Positions 29,611-38,291 are shown, numbered from the stretch's first letter. The stretch is 64,000 bases of DNA from Rhodanobacter denitrificans (GCA_017848855.1 JAFIHF010000041.1:141418-205417); one strand, 5' to 3'. Numbers and translations are program-made. The notes: generated from the letters alone by a model not told the origin.

Positions 29611-30372
29611 ATGCACATCGCCTTCGTCGCCAGTGACACCAGCGTCGCCCAGCAGGCGCGGCGCAAGCTCGTGGAGCGCTACGGCGACGTACCGGCGGGG
29701 GAGGCGGAACTGATCGTGGCGCTGGGCGGCGACGGCTTCATGCTGCGCACCCTGCACGCGCACCTCGCGCTGGGCGTGCCGGTGTACGGCATGAAACTCG
29801 GCCGCGTCGGCTTCCTGATGAACAAGCACAAGCTCGACGGCCTGCCCGAGCGGGTGGCGCGCGCGCACGCCGCCGAACTGTTCCCGCTGGAAATGCTGGC
29901 CACCGACGCGAACGGCGAGACGCACCGCGCGCTGGCCTTCAACGAGGTTTCGCTGCTGCGCCAGAGCAACCAGGCCGCGCATATCGAGGTGAAGCTCAAC
30001 GAGACGGTGAAGCTGCCGAACCTGGTCTGCGACGGCGTGATGGTCGCCACGCCGGCCGGCTCCACCGCCTACAACCTTTCCGCGCACGGGCCGATCCTGC
30101 CGCTGGACGCGAACGTGCTCGCGCTCACCCCGATCAGCCCGTTCCGCCCGCGCCGCTGGCGCGGCGCGATCCTGCCGCACCGCACCCAGGTCAGCCTGCG
30201 CGTGCTCGACCCCGGCAAGCGCCCGGTCAGCGCCACCGCCGACTTCCACGAAGTGCGCGACGTGCGCGACGTGGCCGTGCGCCAGGCCGCGGCGCAGGGC
30301 GTGCGCCTGCTGTTCGACCCCGAACACAACCTCGAACAACGCATCCTCGACGAGCAGTTCGCCGCGGACTGA
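29611..30372 (+). CDS. nadK: NAD kinase
   Basis: A 253-residue ATP-NAD kinase making NADP in the cytoplasm. It shows the GGDG motif ([14 protein letters not shown], near residues 38-43), the NE/D motif ([11 protein letters not shown]), and the glycine-rich [17 protein letters not shown] near 145-165. Length is on the short side for the family (about 250-300) but all core motifs are present. The start at 29611 follows directly after a tandem heptamer array, so the ribosome-binding region is made of repeat DNA with no good Shine-Dalgarno sequence. It is close behind the NAD-using glutamate dehydrogenase gene. Confidence 0.93.
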   Translation: MHIAFVASDTSVAQQARRKLVERYGDVPAGEAELIVALGGDGFMLRTLHAHLALGVPVYGMKLGRVGFLMNKHKLDGLPERVARAHAAELFPLEMLATDANGETHRALAFNEVSLLRQSNQAAHIEVKLNETVKLPNLVCDGVMVATPAGSTAYNLSAHGPILPLDANVLALTPISPFRPRRWRGAILPHRTQVSLRVLDPGKRPVSATADFHEVRDVRDVAVRQAAAQGVRLLFDPEHNLEQRILDEQFAAD

Positions 30373-30407
30373 GCCTGGATTCATGAGCGTGGTGCGCGGA
30401 GCTTTTG

Positions 30408-30460
30408 CTCCCTCTCCCCCAAGCGGAGCTTGGGGGAGAGGGTTGGGGTGAGGGGGGCTT
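30408..30460. repeat. Dispersed CCCTCTCCCC palindrome downstream of nadK
   Basis: An inverted repeat with about 15-bp arms followed by a GGGGTGAGGGG tail, the same family as in mfd and between the metH genes. Could act as a transcription terminator or mRNA-end structure. Confidence 0.8.
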
Positions 30461-30518
30461 CTCCTCGCGGCCTCGGCAAATCTCACGCCCTGAGCCAGCC
30501 TTGCGCTAGATTGCCCCC

Positions 30519-31442
30519 ATGTCCGCACCCACCGTCCACGACCCATCCTCCGCCACCGACAACCGCCTCGTCGTGGCGATTTCCTCGCGCGCGCTGTTCG
30601 ACCTCGGCAACAGCCATGCGCTGTTCGAGCGCGAGGGGCTGGACGCCTACCGCAGCTTCCAGATCGCCCACGAGAACGAGATCCTCAAGCCCGGCGTGGC
30701 GTTCCCGCTGGTGCAGAAGCTGCTCGACCTCAACAAGCTGGCGGGCGACAAGCCGCCGGTGGAAGTGATCCTGCTCTCGCGCAACTCCGGCGACACCGGC
30801 CTGCGCATCTTCAACGCGATCCAGCACTACGGCCTGGAGATCAGCCGCGCCGCCTTCACCAGCGGCGCGCCCACGTCCGACTACATCGCACCGTTCAAGG
30901 CCGACCTGTTCCTCTCCGCCAACGCCGAGGACGTGGGCCGCGCGCTCAAGGCCGGCGTGGCCGCGGCGACGATTCTGCCCAGCACCGCGCCGCCGCGCAT
31001 GAGCGAGCAGCTGCGCATCGCCTTCGACGGCGACGCGGTGATCTTCGGCGACGAAGGCGAGCGCGTCTCGCGCGAGGAAGGGCTGGAGGCGTTCCACCGC
31101 AGCGAGACCGAGCACGCCGACGAGCCGCTTTCGGTCGGCCCGTTCCGCGGCTTCCTCACCGCCCTGCACAGGCTGCAAAGCGCGTTCCCTGCCGAGGACT
31201 CGCCGATCCGCACCGCGCTGGTCACCGCGCGCTCCGCCCCTGCGCACAAGCGCGTCATCCTCACCCTGCGCCGCTGGGGCGTGCGCATCGACGAGGCGCT
31301 GTTCCTCGGCGGCCGCGACAAGGGCCCGTTCCTCGACGCCTTCGGCGCCGACATCTTCTTCGACGACTCGCCGGCCAACGTGGAATCCGCGCGCCGGCAC
31401 GTGGCCACCGGGCATGTGCCGCATGGGGTGAGCAATCGCTGA
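30519..31442 (+). CDS. 5'-nucleotidase (PF06189 family)
   Basis: A 307-residue cytoplasmic 5'-nucleotidase: LVVAISSRALFDLGNSHALF near the N-terminus, LLSRNSGDTGLRIFNAIQ near 85-102, ITRAAFTSG-type segment (here ISRAAFTSGAPTSDYIAPF), and a C-terminal GGRDKGPFLDAFGADIFFDD with acidic metal ligands. It would dephosphorylate nucleoside monophosphates. A 69-bp, about 90% identical copy of its 3' region (31296-31364) sits at 32080-32148 beyond the HicAB module. It is preceded by a dispersed palindrome rather than an obvious promoter. Confidence 0.88.
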   Translation: MSAPTVHDPSSATDNRLVVAISSRALFDLGNSHALFEREGLDAYRSFQIAHENEILKPGVAFPLVQKLLDLNKLAGDKPPVEVILLSRNSGDTGLRIFNAIQHYGLEISRAAFTSGAPTSDYIAPFKADLFLSANAEDVGRALKAGVAAATILPSTAPPRMSEQLRIAFDGDAVIFGDEGERVSREEGLEAFHRSETEHADEPLSVGPFRGFLTALHRLQSAFPAEDSPIRTALVTARSAPAHKRVILTLRRWGVRIDEALFLGGRDKGPFLDAFGADIFFDDSPANVESARRHVATGHVPHGVSNR

Positions 31443-31466
31443 TGGAGCGGCGGGTGTGGCCATGCC

Positions 31467-31498
31467 TGACAGGGATTGATACTGGATATGGTATCATC
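31467..31498 (+). promoter_or_regulatory. Promoter/operator of hicAB
   Basis: CTGACA (31467-31472) and TATCAT (31493-31498) with a long 20-base spacer. The inverted repeat TGATAC-N8-GTATCA (31478-31483 and 31492-31497) overlaps the -10 box, as expected for autorepression by HicB. Confidence 0.5.
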
Positions 31499-31503
31499 CG
31501 CGC

Positions 31504-31749
31504 ATGAACACCAAGGCCAAGTTGCTGTTGGCCATCGTGGCCAATCCAAAGCAGGTTCGCTTTGCGGATGCCTGCAAGGCGGCACGCCTCCTGGGTTTCG
31601 CGCATGAAGCGGGCGCAGGCTCGCACCGCGCCTTTGCCCGCGAGGCCGAGCCGACAGGGCTGAACTTCCAGAACCGCAACGGCTTCATTGCGCCGTATCA
31701 GGCGCGTCAGTTGATTGCGATGATCGAGAAATACGGAGATCTGCCATGA
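31504..31749 (+). CDS. hicA: HicA-like mRNA interferase toxin
   Basis: An 81-residue protein of the HicA double-stranded-RNA-binding fold. The catalytic histidine region is GAGSHRAFAREA near residues 38-49; the C-terminal helix is PYQARQLIAMIEKYG. HicA toxins cleave mRNA and are held inactive by HicB. The stop overlaps the hicB start (ATGA), giving translational coupling. Toxin-first order is normal for HicAB. It is somewhat longer than minimal HicA proteins (about 60 residues), with an extra N-terminal helix of the type seen in this subfamily. Confidence 0.85.
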   Translation: MNTKAKLLLAIVANPKQVRFADACKAARLLGFAHEAGAGSHRAFAREAEPTGLNFQNRNGFIAPYQARQLIAMIEKYGDLP

Positions 31750-32072
31750 ACCGTTATCCATTGAGCATCTTCTGGTCCGAGGAAGATGGCGGCTTCATCG
31801 CCGAAGCCCCGGATTTGCCGGGCTGCTCGGCATGGGGGAGTACCGAGGCCGATGCGGCGCGCGAGGCGCAGGACGCCATCGCTGCATGGCTGCGCGCCGC
31901 CAAGGCAGCGGGCAAGCCGGCGCCGGCACCCAGCGTGGCTCAGCCGGTATCGCGATACAGCGGACGTTTCGTGGTTCGCGTGCCGCGCGGCTTGCATGCT
32001 CGCTTGGCGCGGGAGGCCGAGCAGCAGGGCGTAAGCCTCAACCAATGGGCGGCAATCAAGTTGGCGAGTTGA
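31746..32072 (+). CDS. hicB: HicB-like antitoxin
   Basis: A 108-residue antitoxin. The N-terminal partial RNase-H-fold domain has YPLSIFWSEEDGGFIAEAPD and LPGCSAWGSTEADAAREA. A Pro/Ala-rich linker follows, then a ribbon-helix-helix DNA-binding tail (FVVRVPRGLHARLAREAEQQ, then SLNQWAAIKLA). It binds HicA and the operator at 31478-31497. It is followed within 8 bases by the partial nucleotidase copy. Confidence 0.9.
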   Translation: MNRYPLSIFWSEEDGGFIAEAPDLPGCSAWGSTEADAAREAQDAIAAWLRAAKAAGKPAPAPSVAQPVSRYSGRFVVRVPRGLHARLAREAEQQGVSLNQWAAIKLAS

Positions 32073-32079
32073 CGGCGCA

Positions 32080-32148
32080 GCGCTGTTCCTCGGCGGCCGC
32101 GACAAGGGGTCGTTCCCCGACATCTTCGGTGCCGACACCTTCTTCGAC
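32080..32148 (+). pseudogene. 69-bp remnant copy of the 5'-nucleotidase gene 3' region
   Basis: Aligns without gaps to 31296-31364 with 7 mismatches. It encodes a match to GGRDKGPFLDAFGADIFFD but has no start or domain. It shows that hicAB now sits between two copies of this segment. The differences alter amino acids, so the copy is not under coding constraint. Confidence 0.85.
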
Positions 32149-32161
32149 TTTGAACGGGCTC

Positions 32162-33055
32162 TCACGGCACCGGATGCCCCTTGCTCGCCGTCCAGATCGC
32201 ATACCAGTCCTCGGCATCCAGCGACACCTCCAGCGCGGCCACGGCTTCGCGCAAGCCTTCCATGCGGCCGGTACCGGTGATCGGGTGCGGGCGCGAGGGA
32301 TGGCGCAGCACCCAGGCGTAGGCCAGGGTGGCCAGGCTGATGCCGAGGCGTGCGGCGATGCGCTCCATCTCGGCGCGCACGCGTACGGCTTGTTCGTCTT
32401 CGCCGGTGAACAGGCGGCCGCCGGCCAGCGGCGACCAGATCATCGGCCGCGCGCCGAGTTGCCGGGCCTGGTCCAGCGTGCCGTCGTCCAGCGCATCCAT
32501 ATGCAGTGGCGACAGCTCAATCTGGTTCGTCGCGAGCGGATGGCAGGCATCGAGCAGCGCGAACTGGCTGGCCGAATGGTTCGACACGCCCCAATGCGCC
32601 ACCTTGCCCTCGCGCGTGAGCGTGGCGAAGGTATCCGCCAGCGCGGCGGCGTCCATCAGGTAATCGGGGCGGTGGATCAGCACCAGGTCCAGCTGTTCGG
32701 TATGCAGGTTGCGCAGCGACTGCTCCACCTGCGCGCGCACGTAGGCGGCCGAGGTGTCGTAGTAATTGATCCGGTAGGGCAGGCTGGCCGAGCGCAGGCG
32801 GATGCCGCACTTGGTGACGAGCTGCATGCGCCGGCGCAGGGCGGGCGCGGCCTGCAACGCTTCGCCGAACAGCGCTTCGGCCTGGTAATCGCCGTAGATG
32901 TCCGCGTGGTCGAACGAGCTGATGCCGAGCTCCAGCGCCTGCTCGATCCAGCGCACACGTTCGGCCACGCCGAGCTTCCAGTCCCGGATGCGCCAGAGGC
33001 CGGCGATGATGGGGGAGAGCGAGAGGTCGGGACGAGGCGTGGGTTGCGTGGTCAT
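32162..33055 (-). CDS. Aldo/keto reductase
   Basis: A 297-residue TIM-barrel oxidoreductase using NADPH, in the cytoplasm. Catalytic residues are visible: Asp and Tyr in FDHADIYGDYQ (near 48-58), Lys in LVTKCGIR (near 79), His in LVLIHRPDYLM (near 125). The cofactor region includes SPLAGGRLF and PITGTGRMEGLREA. It resembles the YdhF-like group of uncharacterised reductases. The start at 33055 avoids six extra residues with no homology. The stop lies just beyond the nucleotidase remnant; the next gene upstream on the same strand ends 25 bases before its start, so the two may be co-transcribed. Confidence 0.88.
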   Translation of the reverse strand: MTTQPTPRPDLSLSPIIAGLWRIRDWKLGVAERVRWIEQALELGISSFDHADIYGDYQAEALFGEALQAAPALRRRMQLVTKCGIRLRSASLPYRINYYDTSAAYVRAQVEQSLRNLHTEQLDLVLIHRPDYLMDAAALADTFATLTREGKVAHWGVSNHSASQFALLDACHPLATNQIELSPLHMDALDDGTLDQARQLGARPMIWSPLAGGRLFTGEDEQAVRVRAEMERIAARLGISLATLAYAWVLRHPSRPHPITGTGRMEGLREAVAALEVSLDAEDWYAIWTASKGHPVP

Positions 33056-33080
33056 GGCGGGTTCGCAAGGCATGGGGGAG

Positions 33081-33956
33081 TCAGATCATCTTCGTGCGTT
33101 TCCACCACGAAGTGACCTGCTCCTCGCGCACCAGGGTGAACAGGCCTGCGCCGAGGATCATCGCGATGCCCACCGCCATCGGCCAGTCGAGGCGGTCGCC
33201 GAAGAACCAGTAGCCGAAGGCGATCGCCCAGAGCATCTGGCTGTACTGGGTGGGCGCCACGCGATTGGCGTGGGCGAGCCGGGTGGCGTACATCAGGAAC
33301 ACGCTGGCCAGCGCGGCGAGCAGGCCGTAGCCGGCCAGCAGCAGCCACTGCTGGAGGTCGGGCCACACGAACCGCGGCAGCATCAGCACGCCGCCGGCGA
33401 CCAGCGGGCCGATCAGGCCGGCGCCGTACAGGCTGAGGCGCTTCTCCTCGGCGCCGGCCATGCGCAGCGCCACCACCGAGCCCGCGGCGGCGATGCCGCA
33501 GGCGATCGCGGCGAAGTGGCCCAGCCCCAGGTGGCGGAAGCCGGGGCGCAGCACCACCAGCACGCCGGCGAAGCCCACGAACACCGCGGTCCAGCGCCGC
33601 CAGCCCACGTGCTCCTTCAGCAGCAGCACGGAGAGGATGGTCACGAAGATCGGCATCAGGAAGATCATCGAGAACACCTCGGCCATCGGCAGCAGGGTGA
33701 ACGCGGTGACCGAGGCGATGTTGCCGACCGCGCCGGCCAGCGCGCGCACCCACCACAGCTGCGGGCGGCGCGCGGCGAACACCTCGTGCCAGCGGTCGCC
33801 CTTGTCCATCAGGAAGGGCAGGGCGGCCAGGCCCAGCGCGGCGCCGATGCACACCGATTCGTACGGTGGCACGCTGCCGTGCAGGGCTTTCACGAAGGCG
33901 TCGCTGATGGCGAAGGCCGCGAAGCTGGCGAAGCCCAGCAGCACACCCTTGAGCAT
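33081..33956 (-). CDS. DMT-superfamily permease (EamA family)
   Basis: A 291-residue inner-membrane transporter with ten predicted helices in two EamA repeats: helix 1 around LLGFASFAAFAISDAFVKAL, and the second repeat starting around GHFAAIACGIAAAGSVVAL. The conserved end of repeat 1 is WTAVFVGFAGVLVVLRPG. Substrate is unknown; the group includes amino-acid, nucleotide-sugar and metabolite exporters. It is divergent from the acyl-CoA dehydrogenase gene at 34081 and upstream of the aldo/keto reductase with a 25-base gap. The start at 33956 is the first ATG at the beginning of helix 1. Confidence 0.87.
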   Translation of the reverse strand: MLKGVLLGFASFAAFAISDAFVKALHGSVPPYESVCIGAALGLAALPFLMDKGDRWHEVFAARRPQLWWVRALAGAVGNIASVTAFTLLPMAEVFSMIFLMPIFVTILSVLLLKEHVGWRRWTAVFVGFAGVLVVLRPGFRHLGLGHFAAIACGIAAAGSVVALRMAGAEEKRLSLYGAGLIGPLVAGGVLMLPRFVWPDLQQWLLLAGYGLLAALASVFLMYATRLAHANRVAPTQYSQMLWAIAFGYWFFGDRLDWPMAVGIAMILGAGLFTLVREEQVTSWWKRTKMI

Positions 33957-34020
33957 GGATTTTCCGTGGCGGGAGGGGACGGGTTCGCATGATCGCACGA
34001 CGCGGCTGCTGCACCCCGCC

Positions 34021-34049
34021 ATGACCTGCATGCGGCGCACCGGTAGAAT
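34021..34049 (+). promoter_or_regulatory. Candidate promoter of the glutaryl-CoA-dehydrogenase-like gene
   Basis: ATGACC (34021-34026), a 17-base spacer and TAGAAT (34044-34049), ending 31 bases before the ATG. Confidence 0.5.
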
Positions 34050-34080
34050 CCGCCGTTTCCCCTCCTGCTTTGGTACCGCC

Positions 34081-35253
34081 ATGGCCGCTGCCCGCCTGAA
34101 TCCGCTCGACCTCTACGACGTCCGCTCGCTGCTCTCCGACGAGGAGCGCATGGTGCAGGACACCGTCGGCCGCTTCGTCGACGAGAAGGTGCTGCCGATC
34201 ATCGGCGACTGCTTCGACCAGGCGCGCTTCCCCACCGAGCTGATCCCGGAAATCGCCAGCCTCGGCCTGCTCGGCGCCACCATTCCCGAGAAGTACGGTT
34301 GCGCCGGCATGAGCGGCGTCAGCTACGGCCTGATCTGCCAGGAGCTGGAGCGCGGCGATTCGGGCCTGCGCAGCTTCGCCTCGGTGCAGAGCTCGCTGGT
34401 GATGTACCCGATCTATGCCTACGGCAGCGAAGAGCAGAAGATGCAGTACCTGCCGCAGATGGCGGCGGGCGAGATCATCGGCTGCTTCGGCCTCACCGAA
34501 CCGCACGGCGGCTCCGACCCGGCCAACATGAAGACGCACGCCAAGCGCGACGGCGGCGACTGGGTGATCAACGGCGCCAAGATGTGGATCACCAACGGCA
34601 ACCTCGCGCAGATCGCCGTGGTGTGGGCGCAGACCGAGGACGGCATCCAGGGCTTCATCGTGCCCACCGACACGAAGGGCTTCACCGCCCAGCAGATCCA
34701 CAAGAAGATGAGCCTGCGCGCCTCGGTCACTAGCGCGCTGTTCCTCGACAACGTGCGCGTGCCCGACGCGAACCGCCTGCCCAACGTGAAGGGCCTGAAG
34801 GGGCCGCTGGGCTGCCTCACGCAGGCGCGCTACGGCATCACCTGGGGCCCGATCGGCGCCGCGCAGGCCTGCCTCAAGGAAGTGCTGGACTACACCGCCG
34901 AGCGCATCCTGTTCGGCCGCCCGCTGTCCTCGAACCAGGCGATCCAGCTCAAGCTTGCCGACATGGCCCGCCGCATCACCACCGCGCAGCTGCTCTCGCT
35001 GCAGCTCGGCCGCCTCAAGGACGCCGGCACCATGCAGCCCACCCAGGTGTCGCTGGCGAAGTGGAACAACTGCCGCATGGCGATCGACATCGCGCGCCAG
35101 TGCCGCGACATCCTCGGCGGCGCCGGCATCACCACCGAGCACGGCGCGATCCGCCACGCGCTGAACCTGGAATCGGTCATCACCTACGAAGGCACCGAGA
35201 CCGTGCACGAGCTGGTGGTGGGCCGCGAGCTGACTGGTATCAACGCGTTCTGA
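34081..35253 (+). CDS. Glutaryl-CoA dehydrogenase-like acyl-CoA dehydrogenase
   Basis: A 390-residue FAD acyl-CoA dehydrogenase. Motifs include CFGLTEPHGGSDPANMKTHA, KMWITNGNLAQIAVVWA, KMSLRASVTSALFLDNVRVP, ARYGITWGPIGAAQAC, and the catalytic-base region ITYEGTETVHELVVGRELTG. The C-terminus and the ARYGI(T/A)WG segment match glutaryl-CoA dehydrogenases, which oxidise and decarboxylate glutaryl-CoA to crotonyl-CoA in lysine/tryptophan breakdown. The assignment to GcdH is good but not certain. It is monocistronic, followed by a REP-type element. Confidence 0.85.
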   Translation: MAAARLNPLDLYDVRSLLSDEERMVQDTVGRFVDEKVLPIIGDCFDQARFPTELIPEIASLGLLGATIPEKYGCAGMSGVSYGLICQELERGDSGLRSFASVQSSLVMYPIYAYGSEEQKMQYLPQMAAGEIIGCFGLTEPHGGSDPANMKTHAKRDGGDWVINGAKMWITNGNLAQIAVVWAQTEDGIQGFIVPTDTKGFTAQQIHKKMSLRASVTSALFLDNVRVPDANRLPNVKGLKGPLGCLTQARYGITWGPIGAAQACLKEVLDYTAERILFGRPLSSNQAIQLKLADMARRITTAQLLSLQLGRLKDAGTMQPTQVSLAKWNNCRMAIDIARQCRDILGGAGITTEHGAIRHALNLESVITYEGTETVHELVVGRELTGINAF

Positions 35254-35280
35254 AACCAGCCTGGTGGCGCCTCGCATGTT

Positions 35281-35360
35281 CGTCATTCCGGCGAAGGCCG
35301 GAATCCAGCGCCTCAAGGCTGCATGGAAGTCACTGGATCCCGGCCTTCGCCGGGATGACG
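35281..35360. repeat. Inverted REP pair (CGTCATTCC/GGGATGACG family)
   Basis: Arms of about 28 bases (35281-35308 and 35333-35360) are imperfect reverse complements around a short centre. A truncated relative lies at 51945-51975. Very common type of interspersed repeat in proteobacteria. Confidence 0.85.
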
Positions 35361-35394
35361 TCGAGGTTGCCCGAATGTCTCCGGCTGGAACCAC

Positions 35395-35460
35395 ATGAAC
35401 TGGCAAGACGTCCGCACCGAAACCGAACGCCTGATCCCGCGCGCCCATTTCGACGCATGA
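35395..35460 (+). CDS. Possible 21-residue upstream ORF coupled to the nucleotidyltransferase-like gene
   Basis: A short frame starting MNWQDVRTETERLI and ending in an ATGA overlap with the next gene. No recognisable domain. Either a translated leader peptide that couples translation, or the surviving end of a gene cut by the REP insertion immediately upstream. Codon use fits the genome, but length alone makes it uncertain. Confidence 0.35.
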   Translation: MNWQDVRTETERLIPRAHFDA

Positions 35461-35960
35461 GCCACATCCCGCCCGCGCTGTTCGTCGCACTCGCCGAGCT
35501 GGTGCCAGACCTGCACGTGCATTGCGTCGAGCCGTGGTGCCTGATCGGCAGCGCGGCGGCGCGCCTGCTCGGCGCCGAGGTGAGCGTGGCCGACGTGGAC
35601 GTGCTGGTGTCGCGTGCCGATGCCGACACACTGGCGACGCTGTGGGCCGATCGCCGCGATGCCACGCATGCGCCGGCCGATGACGACCGCTTCCGCTCGC
35701 GTTTTGCGCGCTTCAACTTTCCCGGCCTGCCGGTGGAAGTGATGGGCGGGTTGGAACTCGACCGCGGCGAAGGCTGGCAGCCGGTATCGCCGGGCCGGCT
35801 GGTGCTGGCCGGCGTGCAGGGCATGGCCGTGCCGGTGCCTGCGCTGGACGAGCAGATCCGTATCCTCGAATCCTTCGGCCGCGACAAGGATCGCGTCCGT
35901 GCCCAGGCCTTGCGCCAGCTGCGCCAGCCTGCCGTGCTATCCATCGTTTCCTCTTCCTGA
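35457..35960 (+). CDS. Nucleotidyltransferase-fold protein of unknown function
   Basis: A 167-residue cytoplasmic protein with the minor nucleotidyltransferase signature: CLIGSAAARLLGA followed by VADVDVLVS (residues 23-48), matching the G-S then D-x-D pattern that binds metal and nucleotide. C-terminal QIRILESFGRDKDRVRAQAL resembles the tails of AbiEii/MNT-like proteins. Substrate is unknown; no partner HEPN or AbiEi gene is beside it. Its start overlaps a short upstream frame, and it ends 10 bases before the fused E1 gene, so the two may be co-transcribed. Confidence 0.6.
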   Translation: MSHIPPALFVALAELVPDLHVHCVEPWCLIGSAAARLLGAEVSVADVDVLVSRADADTLATLWADRRDATHAPADDDRFRSRFARFNFPGLPVEVMGGLELDRGEGWQPVSPGRLVLAGVQGMAVPVPALDEQIRILESFGRDKDRVRAQALRQLRQPAVLSIVSSS

Positions 35961-35970
35961 CGACACCGCC

Positions 35971-38238
35971 ATGACCACCACGCCCGCTCCCATCGCCGCC
36001 CGCCACAAAGGCTTCAACCGCGCCGAGATCGTCGACCAGAACTTCACCGAGTTCGTGCAGCAGTGGCGGGGCGAAGCACGTGCCGCGCCGCGCGACGATG
36101 AAGCCGTGCTGCCGGGCAGCGCGCTGGATGCGCAGGGCTTCCGCGAGCTGCTGGAATCGCAGTTGATCTCGCGCCACCTCGACCTGATGGCACGCGTGCT
36201 GCGCGTGCAGAACAAGGTGTTCTACACCATCGGTTCGTCCGGCCACGAGGGCAATGCGATGGTGGCGCGACTGACCCGCCACACCGACCCGGCCTTCCTG
36301 CACTACCGCAGCGGCGGTTTCATGGCCGAGCGCTTCCGCAAGCTGCCGGGCATGGATCCGGTGATGGATTCGGCGCTGTCCTTCGCGGCGTCGAGCGAAG
36401 ACCCGGCCTCGGGCGGCCGCCACAAGGTGTGGGGTTCCAAGCCGCTGTGGGTGCTGCCGCAAACCTCGACCATCGCCTCGCACCTGCCCAAGGCGCTGGG
36501 CACCGCCGTCGCCATCGACCACGCGCGGCGCATCGGGCACACGCTGCCGATTCCCGACGACTCCATTGCCATTTGTTCGTTCGGCGATGCGTCCAGCAAC
36601 CACGCCACCGCGCAGACCGCGTTCAACGCGGCGGCGTGGACGGCCTACCAGAAGCTGCCCGCGCCGGTGCTGTTCGTGTGCGAGGACAACGGCATCGGCA
36701 TCTCGGTGAAGACGCCCACCGGCTGGGTCGCCAGCAATTTCCAGTCGCGTTCCAATCTCGACTACTTCTACGCCGACGGCCTCGACCTCGCCGAAGGCTA
36801 CGCCCAGGTGCAGGCGGCGGTTGCGCATTGCCGCAGCACGCGCCGGCCCACCTTCCTGCACCTAAAGACCACCCGCATCATGGGCCACGCGGGCACCGAC
36901 TTCGAGATCGAGTGGCGCAGCATCGAGGAGCTGGTGGCGCTGGAAGCCACCGATCCGCTGCTGCGTTCGGCGGCGATCGCGCTGGAGTCGGGCTTGTACA
37001 CGAAGGATGCGCTGCTGGCGCTGTACGAGGCCACCCGCAAGCGCTGCTTCGCCGCCGCCGAGGAAGCCGACCGTCGCCCCAAGCTGGAGCGCCTCGACGA
37101 CGTGATGGCGCCGCTGGCGCCGTACACGCCGGCCAAGGTGAAGGCCGAGGCCGAGCGCACCGATTACATGGAGGCGCGCCTCAAGGTTTTCGGCGGCGCC
37201 GAGAAACTGCCGGAAAACCAGCCGCCGCGGCATCTGGCGATCCAGATCGGCCAGGCGCTGCACGACGTGATGGCGAAGTACCCCGAGTCGCTGCTGTTCG
37301 GCGAGGACGTGGCGCAGAAGGGCGGCGTGTACACGGTCACCAAGGGCCTGCACAAGGCGTTCAAGAACACCCGCGTGTTCAACACCCTGCTGGACGAGAC
37401 CATCATCCTCGGCCTTGCCCAGGGCTACGCGAACATGGGCATGCTGCCGATCCCGGAGATCCAGTACCTCGCCTATTTCCACAACGCGGGCGACCAGATC
37501 CGCGGCGAGGCGGCCTCGCTGCAGTTCTTCTCCAACGACCAGTACCGCAATCCGCTGGTGATGCGCGTGGCGAGCCTGGGCTACCAGCGCGGCTTCGGCG
37601 GCCACTTCCACAACGACAACTCCATCGCCGCGCTGCGCGACATTCCCGGTCTCGTGGTCGGCTGCCCCTCGCGCGGCGACGACGCGGCGACCATGCTGCG
37701 CACGCTCACCGCGCTGGCCAAGGTGGACGGCCGCGTCTGCGCCTTCCTCGAACCCATCGCGCTGTACATGACCAAGGATCTGTACGAGGCCGGCGACGGC
37801 GCGTGGCAGTTCGCCTATCCCGCGCCGGGCGAGGCGATGACGCTGGGCGAGGGTCGCGTCTACAACGAAGCGGCGAACGACCTGGTGGTGTTCACCTTCG
37901 GCAACGGCGTGCCGATGGCGCTGCGCGCCGCGCGCAGCATCGAGCAGGAATTGAAGTGGAAGGTGCGCGTGGTCGACCTGCGCTGGCTGGCGCCGCTCAA
38001 CGACGCCTTCATCGCCGCGCAGGCGAAGAGTGCGAAGCGCATCATCGTGCTGGACGAAGGCCGCAAGAGCGCCGGCGTGGGCGAGGGCGTGATCACCGCC
38101 ATCGTCGAGGCGGGCCTGGGCGCCACGCCGCTTCAGCGCGTGGTCGGCGCCGACACCTTCACACCGCTGGCCGGCGCGGCCTTCCTGGTGCTGCCGGGCG
38201 AGGCCGACGTGGTGGCCGCGGCGCGCAAGCTGGCGTAG
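35971..38238 (+). CDS. Fused 2-oxoacid (branched-chain type) dehydrogenase E1, alpha plus beta
   Basis: A 755-residue thiamine-diphosphate enzyme. Residues 1-400 are E1-alpha: YRSGGFMAERFRK, and the TPP motif FGDASSNHATAQ ending at CEDNGIGIS. Residues 415-755 are E1-beta: LAIQIGQALHDVMAKYP, FGEDVAQKGGVYTVTKGL, LDETIILGLAQGYANMGM. It would decarboxylate 2-oxoisovalerate-type acids and pass the acyl group to an E2. The fused arrangement is less common than separate subunits but known. No E2 or E3 gene is adjacent. The ATG at 35971 fits the family start. Confidence 0.88.
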   Translation: MTTTPAPIAARHKGFNRAEIVDQNFTEFVQQWRGEARAAPRDDEAVLPGSALDAQGFRELLESQLISRHLDLMARVLRVQNKVFYTIGSSGHEGNAMVARLTRHTDPAFLHYRSGGFMAERFRKLPGMDPVMDSALSFAASSEDPASGGRHKVWGSKPLWVLPQTSTIASHLPKALGTAVAIDHARRIGHTLPIPDDSIAICSFGDASSNHATAQTAFNAAAWTAYQKLPAPVLFVCEDNGIGISVKTPTGWVASNFQSRSNLDYFYADGLDLAEGYAQVQAAVAHCRSTRRPTFLHLKTTRIMGHAGTDFEIEWRSIEELVALEATDPLLRSAAIALESGLYTKDALLALYEATRKRCFAAAEEADRRPKLERLDDVMAPLAPYTPAKVKAEAERTDYMEARLKVFGGAEKLPENQPPRHLAIQIGQALHDVMAKYPESLLFGEDVAQKGGVYTVTKGLHKAFKNTRVFNTLLDETIILGLAQGYANMGMLPIPEIQYLAYFHNAGDQIRGEAASLQFFSNDQYRNPLVMRVASLGYQRGFGGHFHNDNSIAALRDIPGLVVGCPSRGDDAATMLRTLTALAKVDGRVCAFLEPIALYMTKDLYEAGDGAWQFAYPAPGEAMTLGEGRVYNEAANDLVVFTFGNGVPMALRAARSIEQELKWKVRVVDLRWLAPLNDAFIAAQAKSAKRIIVLDEGRKSAGVGEGVITAIVEAGLGATPLQRVVGADTFTPLAGAAFLVLPGEADVVAAARKLA

Positions 38239-38242
38239 CGAT

Positions 38243-38291
38243 GCTCCCTCTCCCCCAAGCTCGCTTGGGGGAGAGGGCTGGGGTGAGGGGG
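38243..38291. repeat. Dispersed CCCTCTCCCC palindrome between convergent genes
   Basis: Arms around a short centre (CTCCCTCTCCCCCAAGC with its complement) followed by GGGGTGAGGGGG. It fills the gap between the E1 and DUF924 stops and may serve as a shared terminator. Confidence 0.8.
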
